Source: Desulfatirhabdium butyrativorans (GTDB lineage: Bacteria > Desulfobacterota > Desulfobacteria > Desulfobacterales > JAIFKL01). From it: a stretch of 8,853 bases of DNA. The notes under the pieces are model-generated. The model ran no database searches. It was not told where the DNA came from and saw only the letters and a list, made by a program, of their open reading frames with translations. Position 1 is the stretch's first letter, and each line of letters starts with the position of its first letter. The stretch is taken from the NCBI GenBank assembly GCA_022736535.1, contig DZCT01000075.1, positions 6,042 to 14,894 of the forward strand. Reading direction: 5' to 3'. Both the position numbers and the translations under genes were made by a program. Shown piece by piece: positions 1 through 6,572 of this stretch.

Positions 1-148
1 TTCAGAATGACAGGAGCAGAGGTGATTGCCGGGTGTCATTCTGAGCGGAGCGAAGAATCTCTCCCCCTGTCATTTCGACCGAAGGGAGCCAATCTTATAA
101 AATTCGGCTGGGATTCTTCACTGCGTTCAGAATGACATAATACTTTTT
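1..148. repeat. Cluster of 'GTCATTCTGAGCG' palindromic repeats
   Basis: An imperfect inverted repeat has its left arm at 35-60 (GTCATTCTGAGCGGAGCGAA, then GAATCT) and its right arm at 112-136 (GATTCTTCACTGCGTTCAGA, then ATGAC). The arms match at 22 of 25 aligned positions. Between them, 69-95 holds a related but distinct variant starting GTCATTTCGACCGAAGGGAG. The window opens with a lone right-arm tail (TTCAGAATGAC, 1-11). This is a REP/MITE-like interspersed family that is common in repeat-rich bacterial genomes and has no coding capacity. A further copy of the family lies at 2466-2567. Confidence 0.8.
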
Positions 149-194
149 CTTTGCGTACTTTGCGCTCTTTGCGAGAAACGCTTATGTCAGATAA
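149..194 (+). repeat. TTTGCG-rich repeat-derived leader upstream of the DUF3160 gene
   Basis: TTTGCG occurs three times within a short stretch, and the segment continues into CTTTGCGAGAAAC and TTATGTCAGATAA. The 28 nt at 167-194 match 24 of 28 positions at 2630-2657, directly upstream of the next gene. Both lie 24-38 nt before a start codon. It belongs to an interspersed repeat family. Whether it also carries a promoter or operator is unknown, and I see no convincing -35/-10 pair here. Confidence 0.55.
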
Positions 195-232
195 GGTTTG
201 TAACATTTTTTTAAAAAAAAGGAGGATAAGGT

Positions 233-2344
233 ATGAGTTATGTAGAAAAGAACATCATTCCGATTGTGCTTTTCATGCTGATGACAAGTTTCATTTCCTG
301 CACTTCGGTTGCGGCTCCGCTTTCCTTTCCCGAAGGAGCGGCAGAAGAAGCCTGTAATGACTCGTCTGAATGTCTCAAATCGCTCTCGGAATCCGGCGTA
401 TTTGTCGAGCCGCCTGCATCGGCGTATAGTGAAATATACGACCTGTATGCGGATTATACGAAAAAAAATCAGCCTGTTTTCATTACCACGGATATTTTGT
501 TTCATACCGCGCATAAGGTTTTTGATTACTCGCTGATGACAAGCGAACTGGAACTGCTGCCCTCATTGAAGACATTTTCAAAAGAAATGCTTCAGGCAGC
601 TTTGCAACTGAAAACAGCGTCGGGGAAGAATGAGGCATTGCTTTCTCCCGTCAATCAGCTTATCGCTTATTTTGCTGTTCCGAATATATTGCTCGGAAAT
701 GAAGTAAAGCTGGAAGACTCGCTCAGGAAAAAAGCGGAAGACGAAATTGAACTGATCCGAAATAAGAAAGGCTTTGATTTTTCAAAGGTATTGAATCAGA
801 AAGAAGATTACTCGCAGTATGCGGTCAGGGGACATTACAGCCGAAGCGAAGATTTGAAAAAATATTTCCTCGTTTCTATGTGGTACGGCAGAAGAATGTT
901 CCGCTTTGACGAGTCTGACCCTGAAGGCGCCGGAGAGCCGACCGACACGCCTGACATCAAAGGCGGATGGTATAACGAGAGTCAAAAGAATCTCCATGAA
1001 ATTGCAAAGGCTGAAATCACAGCCGGATGTCTCATGGTTTATCTGCTTGAAAATACAAAGGTAGAAGGAAAAGCCGCATTTGAACTTTACAAAAAATTAA
1101 AATCGCCTTTTGACTTTCTGGTGGGACGCTCCGAAGACATAAGCGTGGAAAAGCTGTCCGAGGCGATTGCGAGTAAAGAAGCATTCGGGGAAAACTGGAA
1201 ACCTGCTGATCTCACAGATGAGACAAAGCTTTTTGCTATGGCGAAACAGGCGGCGGACAGCAATACGGTAAACATTGACGCCAGCGGCATGGGCAGAAAA
1301 GGGCTTACGCTTCTGGGACAGCGATTTATTCTTGATGCGGCTTTGTTTCAACGTCTTGTGCATAGCCATAAAAATCCGCTTCGTTATACCGGTAAAGCTT
1401 CAAAGAAAGAAAAGCCTTTCACATGGGCGATGGACAATGCAGACGGTGAAATCAGAGGCTTTCCGAGAGGAATGGATCTGATGGCGCTTCTCGGCTCGGA
1501 AACGGCAGCGGAAATGCTGAAAAAAGAAGGAGATACCGACTATGAAAATTATAACAGGCAATTTGACGGGTTAAATGAACTGTATCGGATTTTCAAATCT
1601 GAAGATATTCCTCAGAGCAATATCTATGAAAAAATGCTCCACGCTTTTGTACCCTTGTTTCAGGTAGGAAAAGATGCGCCTCAGTTTATGCGGTCTGATC
1701 TGTGGAAAAAGAAAAGCCTGAATACCGCGCTGGGCGCGTGGACAGAACTGAGACACGACACGGTTCTTTACGGAAAGCAGAGCTACACCTCTGTTTCAAG
1801 AGGCGGCTTAGGCTATCCGTCAAAACAGGCTTATCTCGAGCCAAATCCTAAAGTTTATCGGCGATTGTCTTCTCTTTTTTCCGATATGAAAAATTCCGGA
1901 GTAATCAGCGATTCAGAGATGTTGAGCAAGTATGACTCGCTGAGGGAAATTTTTGACAAACTCATTGAAATTTCGGAGAAAGAATTGAAAGGAAGCTTCC
2001 CTGACGAAACGGAGACGGATTTTCTGGCAAGCCTGAGCGGGCGTTTAAAAAACGAAGCAAAAGCGCCCTCGAAAATTGCAGAACTTATTTCCAAAGAAGG
2101 GGATTCGCAGATGCCTTTAGTCACAGATGTGCATACCCGAATGCCGGAAGCATTAACAGAAGCTGTCGGATTTCCAGTAAAAATAATTGTCGCTATTCCT
2201 GCGGGACAAGAGACGGTTCTGTTCTTCGGGGGAGTTTACAGTTGCTATGAGTTTAAAGTTCCTTACGGGAATCGGCTGACAGACGAGCAATGGACAGAGG
2301 AATTGAAATCAGGGAAAACAAAGCATCATCGCTTGTTTTTTTAA
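233..2344 (+). CDS. Exported DUF3160-family protein, possible lipoprotein
   Basis: This 703-residue protein matches the DUF3160 family by its hallmark blocks: ITTDILFHT (84-92), YAVRGHYSRSEDLKKYF (196-212), GFPRGMDLMALLGSE (409-423), a GDTDYENY block (433-440), LNTALGAWTELRHDTVLYGK (496-515), YLEPNPKVYRRL (534-545) and LVTDVHT (629-635), ending with RLTDEQW near 681. The N-terminus is a hydrophobic export signal. Cys23 in FISC could be a weak lipobox, though Phe at -3 is atypical, so a signal peptidase I substrate is also possible. Length is normal for the family and the frame is intact. A strong AAGGAGG at 219-225, 7 nt before the ATG, fixes the start. The biochemical role of DUF3160 is not established, and I assign none. 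It is the first of four co-oriented envelope genes before the 643-nt gap, separated from the first metacaspase gene by a 337-nt repeat-filled spacer. Confidence 0.9.
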   Translation: MSYVEKNIIPIVLFMLMTSFISCTSVAAPLSFPEGAAEEACNDSSECLKSLSESGVFVEPPASAYSEIYDLYADYTKKNQPVFITTDILFHTAHKVFDYSLMTSELELLPSLKTFSKEMLQAALQLKTASGKNEALLSPVNQLIAYFAVPNILLGNEVKLEDSLRKKAEDEIELIRNKKGFDFSKVLNQKEDYSQYAVRGHYSRSEDLKKYFLVSMWYGRRMFRFDESDPEGAGEPTDTPDIKGGWYNESQKNLHEIAKAEITAGCLMVYLLENTKVEGKAAFELYKKLKSPFDFLVGRSEDISVEKLSEAIASKEAFGENWKPADLTDETKLFAMAKQAADSNTVNIDASGMGRKGLTLLGQRFILDAALFQRLVHSHKNPLRYTGKASKKEKPFTWAMDNADGEIRGFPRGMDLMALLGSETAAEMLKKEGDTDYENYNRQFDGLNELYRIFKSEDIPQSNIYEKMLHAFVPLFQVGKDAPQFMRSDLWKKKSLNTALGAWTELRHDTVLYGKQSYTSVSRGGLGYPSKQAYLEPNPKVYRRLSSLFSDMKNSGVISDSEMLSKYDSLREIFDKLIEISEKELKGSFPDETETDFLASLSGRLKNEAKAPSKIAELISKEGDSQMPLVTDVHTRMPEALTEAVGFPVKIIVAIPAGQETVLFFGGVYSCYEFKVPYGNRLTDEQWTEELKSGKTKHHRLFF

Positions 2345-2377
2345 ACACGAAGATCAGATGTGCAATGGAAAAGGAAA

Positions 2378-2641
2378 TTTCTCGCAAAGGCGCAAAGAAC
2401 GCAGAGAAAAACATAGAGCGATTTCTGAAGGTAGTGGTGTAGAAAAGGTGATGAACTATGTCCCTGTCATTCTGAGTGAAGCGAAGAATCTTTTATTATA
2501 ACAGTGTATTATAAAAACAGAGATTCTTCACTTCGTTCAGAATGACAATTGCTTCGTTCAGAATGACACCCCGAAATCACCTATTCTGCACCACTACCAT
2601 TTCTCTTTCCGTCTTTGCGGGCTTCGCGCCTTTGCGAGAAA
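2378..2641. repeat. Triple-nested palindromic repeat
   Basis: Three inverted repeats of unrelated sequence sit one inside another. The outer arms are TTTCTCGCAAAGGCGC (2378-2393) and its exact complement (2626-2641), with weaker extension inward. The middle arms are 2430-2452 (starts GGTAGTGGTGTAGAA) and 2576-2598, matching at 21 of 23 positions. The inner arms are 2466-2491 (starts GTCATTCTGAGTGAAGCGAA) and 2521-2546, with a 29-nt AT-rich loop. The inner right arm is partly duplicated: CTTCGTTCAGAATGAC occurs at 2531-2546 and again at 2552-2567, with a 21-nt period. The outer right arm runs into TTATCTCTGATAA (2645-2657), a small TTATC/GATAA dyad just before the ribosome binding site of the next gene. 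Structure is seen directly; origin by successive insertion is inference. Confidence 0.85.
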
Positions 2642-2681
2642 CTTTTATCTCTGATAACGTCTTTTAAATTAGGAGGAAGTC

Positions 2682-4154
2682 ATGAGGAAATGTATCATCA
2701 AAATTTTTGTTTTTATTTTTGTTTTTACTTCAAGTTTTCAGGCGCAGGCTGCAAAACGTGCGTTGCTGATCGCAATCAATGAATACAAAGACCCGAAAGT
2801 GGTCAAGCTGGACGGCTGCGTGAATGACGGCAACAACATCATGAAGGTGCTGAAGGAAAATCTTTCTTTTAAAGACAGCGAGATCAGATATATAAAGAAC
2901 GAAGAAGCCACACGGGACCGCATTCTTCGGGAATTTGACGACTGGCTCATTGACGGCACAGCCCCCGGCGATAAGATATTTATTTCTTATTCGGGACATG
3001 GCTCTTATATCGCGGACAGAAACGGAGACGAAACAGATGACGCTTCGGATGAAACCCTCTGTCCCTATGATACAGACCGAACCGGCTATTCCCTGAACAG
3101 AAATATGATTATTGATGACGAGATCGGGGAAAAGCTGAAAGCCTTGGAAGGAAGATTAGTTGTAATGATATTTGACAGTTGCCATTCGGGAACCTCTTCA
3201 AGATCGCTGAATACATCAACCGTGCGCTCTTTGTCCTATTTGGATGAACCTGCCTCGGAAGGACTCTCAAGCCGCAATGCGCTGAACCCGGGTTCTCAGA
3301 CGCGGAACTCCCGCCTTTACAGCCTCTCGGAAGAAATTGATGCAAGTAAAAGTTATATGGTCTTTCTCTCTGCCACTTCGCCGCATCAGAAAGCCTATGA
3401 GATAAAGGTCAAAGAGGAAAAATACGGCGCGTTAAATTACAGCTTCATAGAGGCTTCCAAAGAGAAACGCGGGGATGTCAATCTTTCTGATATAAAGGAT
3501 AAATTTTATGCTGTCAAAAAAACACAGACTGACATTTACGATCAGGACCCGCAGATAGAGGGAAATCCCGATCTGGCGAAGAGAAGTCTGAGGGAAATTT
3601 TCAGCGATTCATATCTCCTTGATCTTGCTTATGCAGCCAAAAATTCCAATCCGAATATCGCCCTTTCGATATGGGCAAATGAAAAAGGAAAAACCGGCTT
3701 CAGGCAGTTTGACTCTATGCAGTTTCATGTTCAATGCAGCGAGGAGGGCTATCTTTATCTTTTCAACCTGATGGAATCTTCAAGTGAAATGTATCTGATT
3801 TATCCCAATTACTGGTCTTTGGAGCGGAATCCTGAGAAAAGCAATTATATTGCCAAAAATGAGGAAATTCTTTTTCCGCCCCCGCCGATAAAAGGACTGC
3901 CGATCAGCTTCAACTTTAAAGCAGATAAGACCGGAAAGGAAAAAATCATCGCCATTGTGACCCGAAGCCCGTGGATAGAGATGGATGCGGTTATCGGTCA
4001 GAACAATGAGGCGAAAAAACTGATGAGCGATCAGGACAAGATGAAAATACTCGGGCTGCTTTATCGGAGACAGTCCGAGCGTCATGCAGAATATCAGGGA
4101 ACAAACCTTCCCGATGACTGGGCAGGGGCATGTCTTGATATAGAGGTTTATTAA
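2682..4154 (+). CDS. Secreted metacaspase-type (C14) protease with C-terminal DUF4384 domain
   Basis: A 490-residue predicted periplasmic cysteine protease. A signal peptide (1-23) ends in AQA, so the mature protein starts almost directly on the first core strand (KRALLIAINEY) with no prodomain. The metacaspase p20 features follow in order: GCVND (45-49), catalytic His106 in YSGHG, an acidic Asp/Glu-rich loop (112-124), IIDDEIGE (143-150) and catalytic Cys167 in FDSCHSGT. The Asp in DSC and the ND motif match positions that form the basic-residue S1 pocket in characterised metacaspases, so cleavage after Arg or Lys is expected. A Ser/Arg-rich linker (171-215) leads to the p10-like part (FLSATSPHQKAYE, 228-240). 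The C-terminus (about 325-488) resembles DUF4384: FHVQCSEEGYLYLFN, YPNYW, IIAIVTRSPW and a final DDWAGACLDIEV. An AGGAGG at 2671-2676 sets the start. The frame is intact and the catalytic dyad present. Substrate and trigger are unknown. Confidence 0.9.
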   Translation: MRKCIIKIFVFIFVFTSSFQAQAAKRALLIAINEYKDPKVVKLDGCVNDGNNIMKVLKENLSFKDSEIRYIKNEEATRDRILREFDDWLIDGTAPGDKIFISYSGHGSYIADRNGDETDDASDETLCPYDTDRTGYSLNRNMIIDDEIGEKLKALEGRLVVMIFDSCHSGTSSRSLNTSTVRSLSYLDEPASEGLSSRNALNPGSQTRNSRLYSLSEEIDASKSYMVFLSATSPHQKAYEIKVKEEKYGALNYSFIEASKEKRGDVNLSDIKDKFYAVKKTQTDIYDQDPQIEGNPDLAKRSLREIFSDSYLLDLAYAAKNSNPNIALSIWANEKGKTGFRQFDSMQFHVQCSEEGYLYLFNLMESSSEMYLIYPNYWSLERNPEKSNYIAKNEEILFPPPPIKGLPISFNFKADKTGKEKIIAIVTRSPWIEMDAVIGQNNEAKKLMSDQDKMKILGLLYRRQSERHAEYQGTNLPDDWAGACLDIEVY

Positions 4155-4157
4155 AAC

Positions 4158-4382
4158 TGTCTGAACTCTGATTATCTCGTTCTCACGCTCCGCGTCAATG
4201 CCGTCAAGCTGACAATTCCGTACAATTCCGTAGGTCGGGGTGAGCCTGCGAACCCCGACATCATCCGACAGGTGCCGGGGTCCGCAGGCTCACCATCCGG
4301 CAGGTGTCGGGGTTCGCAGGCTCACCCCGACCTACTGCCATTGACGCAGAGCGTGGGAACGAGATCAGTCACAGTTCAGACA
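4158..4382. repeat. Double-nested palindromic repeat with a 32-nt tandem repeat
   Basis: The outer imperfect arms are about 4158-4203 and 4338-4382, sharing TCTCGTTCTCACGCTC / GAGCGTGGGAACGAGA-type sequence plus GTCTGAACT ends. This family (CTCGTTCCCACGCTC) is common as an interspersed palindrome in proteobacteria. Inside it, an inner inverted repeat has perfect 31-bp arms at 4230-4260 (starts GTAGGTCGGGGTGAGCCTGC) and 4305-4335. Within the inner loop, 4263-4294 and 4295-4326 form a tandem direct repeat of 32 nt with 3 differences. ACAATTCCGT is doubled at 4212-4231 at the left junction. No T-run follows a hairpin, so I do not call a terminator. This fills nearly the whole 250-nt spacer. Confidence 0.85.
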
Positions 4383-4392
4383 ATTCCATAAC

Positions 4393-4400
4393 AAGGAGGA
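4393..4400 (+). promoter_or_regulatory. Ribosome binding site with two in-frame ATGs
   Basis: AAGGAGGA lies 4 nt before ATG 4405 and 7 nt before ATG 4408. The second ATG has the more usual spacing, so translation may start one codon later. The protein differs by a single Met either way. Confidence 0.7.
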
Positions 4401-4404
4401 ATTT

Positions 4405-6390
4405 ATGATGAAAAAAATTGTGTTTGCATTGATGACCCTGTTCTTTTTCTCTATGACTTTACTCACATCCTGTCTGCCTGAAAAAACTTTCGGCGTTAAA
4501 CGTACAGGAACTTCGTCTCAGACAGCCGCGGGATACGGAACTCCCGGCGAAAAAAACACTGTCCGCGACATGCCGTCCGGGGACAGTCCGACGGTTTCCG
4601 ATGACTTGAGACAAATCGTAAAAAAAGCATCTGATACATCTGACAAAAAAGCCTTGCTCATCGGCGTGGGAGATTATCCTTCTCTTCAGGGTAAAAGCCT
4701 TAGAGGACCGCAGAATGACGTTGCGCTCATCAAAAATGAATTTCTGATCCCGATTTTGGGTTACAGACCTGATGAAATCAAAATTCTGGCATCGCCGAAT
4801 CCTGAAGACCCCGCAGGTCTTCCGCCGACAAAAGAAAACATTGTCCGTATGATGGAAGACTGGTTTTTGAAAGGCGATCATGTCAAAGAACGCTTCTTTT
4901 TCTTTGCCGGACACGGCAGCCAAACTGAGGACCTTGACGGAGATGAAAATGACGGAAAAGACGAGGTGATTCTGGCCCGTGAGGCCGCATGGGAGAATCA
5001 TAAACTGCGGCGTGAAACGCTTATCATTGACGATGACATCAGGGAATGGTTTGAAAAATTGGAGGGAAAAAAACTGATCGCTGTTTTTGACAGTTGCAAT
5101 TCCGGAACCGTTTGCCGTTCTATAGATACGGATATTTCGGTTAAAACTTCAAGATTTGTGCAGAACTCTTTTGACGAGAACAGGAGAGGTGTGACCAGAG
5201 GAGAGACAGATAGGGATGAATCGAATTTTACAGATCGCATTCCGAAAAATCATGTTTATTTCTATGCCGCCGAGAGTTCTCAGACCGCAGATGAAAAATT
5301 CTTCGGCGACACCGGGCTTCATCAGGGATGCTTTACCAAAGCTTTTATTAAATCTGTGAAAGAATTGCTCAGAAATACGGCTCAAAAACGAAGCATCTCG
5401 GATGTCTCGTATCTGGACTTATATGTCGCAGTGAATGATGAGATGAAAAACAAGCAGAATCTTTCGCAGACGCCGGATATTCAGCCCGCTTATCGGGGAG
5501 AAGGGGTTGAATATGAAGGCACAGATTCCGAAGAACTGCTGAAACCTTTCCTGAAGGCTACAAAAGATGCGGAAATGTCTCCTGTAGCCGAAACACGGCT
5601 TCCTGATGCGGATCGTCACAAAATCAATGTGCTGCTGATACAGGAGGGCGGAAATGTACTGAGTTTACCGGATTTGGGCGGGTCTCAAAAATATGCTTCT
5701 CTTGATTTTGAAAAGAAAGAGAAAGGCCACGATCTTTACATCAATATCGCTGAAAAATCCGTTAAACTGAGCAACGGAAACGGCGATCTGCTGAACAGTT
5801 TTGACTATTCCGGGAAAACGCAGCTTATTCAGGAAATCGAAAAACGGATAAAACACGCCTTTTTGAAAGACCTGCTGGCAAAGATAAAATCGCCGCAGGC
5901 TTTTCCCATGTCTCTCCGTGTGGAATATGAGGGAAAAGACTATGATAAGAACGATTTTTACTGCGGGCAGAAAATAACCTATCTTCTTGAAAGCAAAGCA
6001 GGTGCGGATGTCTATGTCTATGTTTTCTCAGTGAATGCCGCAGGTAGCGAACTGAATCTTTATCTGCCTTTTGAGTGTCAGAAAAATAACAGGATCAGGC
6101 AAGGAGAACGCATTCGTATCCTTGATGAACAATGCAGTAAAGATTATGAGTTGAGAATCAGCGACGAACCCGGAGAGGAGATTCTGAAAGTGATTGCCTC
6201 GCCCAAGCCGCTGAACATTAAAATGGCTCAGGAAGGAATAGGCGGCGCATCAGCAATGACCTTTGAACAGGCATTGGGAAATGTCAAAGATGTGATTGCA
6301 CAGCTCAAAGCCTGTGACATCTGGTATGAGGATACCAGAAAGTATATGAATCATGAGTTGTCTGATTATAATAAGATCGTGGGGAACTAA
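4405..6390 (+). CDS. Lipoprotein metacaspase-type (C14) protease with DUF4384-like C-terminus
   Basis: A 661-residue predicted outer-membrane-anchored cysteine protease. The signal sequence ends in a lipobox, LTSC (20-23), with Leu at +2, so sorting to the outer membrane is likely. A low-complexity tether (24-80) precedes the caspase fold: KALLIGVGDYP (82-92), GPQND (101-105), catalytic His170 in FFAGHGSQTED, a DGDENDGKDE acidic loop (178-187), LIIDDDIREW (206-215) and catalytic Cys231 in FDSCNSGT. The p10-like part holds YFYAAESSQTADEK (285-298) and GCFTKAF (308-314). Residues 405-500 are a linker region often seen in caspase-DUF4384 proteins. About 505-605 resembles DUF4384 (YCGQKITYLLES, VYVYVFSVN, RIRQGERI, LKVIASPKPL). 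It shares architecture with the preceding protease but differs through the extra tether, Asn for His after the catalytic Cys and GPQND for GCVND, so this is an old duplication or separate recruitment, not a recent tandem copy. The dyad is intact. Confidence 0.9.
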   Translation: MMKKIVFALMTLFFFSMTLLTSCLPEKTFGVKRTGTSSQTAAGYGTPGEKNTVRDMPSGDSPTVSDDLRQIVKKASDTSDKKALLIGVGDYPSLQGKSLRGPQNDVALIKNEFLIPILGYRPDEIKILASPNPEDPAGLPPTKENIVRMMEDWFLKGDHVKERFFFFAGHGSQTEDLDGDENDGKDEVILAREAAWENHKLRRETLIIDDDIREWFEKLEGKKLIAVFDSCNSGTVCRSIDTDISVKTSRFVQNSFDENRRGVTRGETDRDESNFTDRIPKNHVYFYAAESSQTADEKFFGDTGLHQGCFTKAFIKSVKELLRNTAQKRSISDVSYLDLYVAVNDEMKNKQNLSQTPDIQPAYRGEGVEYEGTDSEELLKPFLKATKDAEMSPVAETRLPDADRHKINVLLIQEGGNVLSLPDLGGSQKYASLDFEKKEKGHDLYINIAEKSVKLSNGNGDLLNSFDYSGKTQLIQEIEKRIKHAFLKDLLAKIKSPQAFPMSLRVEYEGKDYDKNDFYCGQKITYLLESKAGADVYVYVFSVNAAGSELNLYLPFECQKNNRIRQGERIRILDEQCSKDYELRISDEPGEEILKVIASPKPLNIKMAQEGIGGASAMTFEQALGNVKDVIAQLKACDIWYEDTRKYMNHELSDYNKIVGN

Positions 6391-6393
6391 ACG

Positions 6394-6474
6394 TCCGGAG
6401 TGCTGAAATGAGCGGAGCGAAATTTTAGCAATATTCCGTTATCAATTGCTAAAATTTCATTTCAGCACTCCGGA
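6394..6474. repeat. Long bulged hairpin repeat after the second metacaspase gene
   Basis: The arms TCCGGAGTGCTGAAATG (6394-6410) and 6458-6474 are perfectly complementary over 17 bp. A second perfect 12-bp stem (AAATTTTAGCAA 6420-6431 with 6446-6457) continues inward. Nine bases on the left only (6411-6419) are unpaired. That bulge and its flanks contain TGAGCGGAGCGAA, identical to the core at 42-54 of the first repeat cluster. The hairpin starts 4 nt after the stop codon and could stabilise the mRNA 3' end or act in termination, but no U-tract follows. Confidence 0.8.
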
Positions 6475-6490
6475 TCGGCGGTAATTTTGC

Positions 6491-6553
6491 GTAGAGCGAT
6501 TTTTCAAATCGTTTATCTGAACAAATTAAAAGCGAATTAAAAATTCGCTCTAC
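6491..6553. repeat. AT-rich palindromic repeat upstream of the OmpA-like gene
   Basis: The arms GTAGAGCGATTTTTCAAATC (6491-6510, plus G6511) and 6533-6553 (CGAATTAAAAATTCGCTCTA, then C) match at 18 of 21 positions around a 21-nt loop. It is a separate family from the neighbouring hairpin and ends 7 nt before the AAGGAGG ribosome binding site, so it would form structure in the leader of the next gene. Confidence 0.75.
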
Positions 6554-6572
6554 AACAAAAAAGGAGGTTATC

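Noticed and set aside
4263..4326. Possible short CRISPR-like direct repeats (32-nt period)
   Set aside because: There are only two directly abutting copies with no spacer between them, they are variants of the flanking palindrome arm, and there is no cas gene in the window.
4459..5001. 180-codon open frame on the minus strand inside the second metacaspase gene
   Set aside because: It lies wholly within a frame with clear catalytic motifs, has no recognisable domain, and reads as a shadow of the sense codons.
6394..6474. Rho-independent terminator after the second metacaspase gene
   Set aside because: The stem is strong but no run of T follows either side, so only a repeat hairpin is supported.
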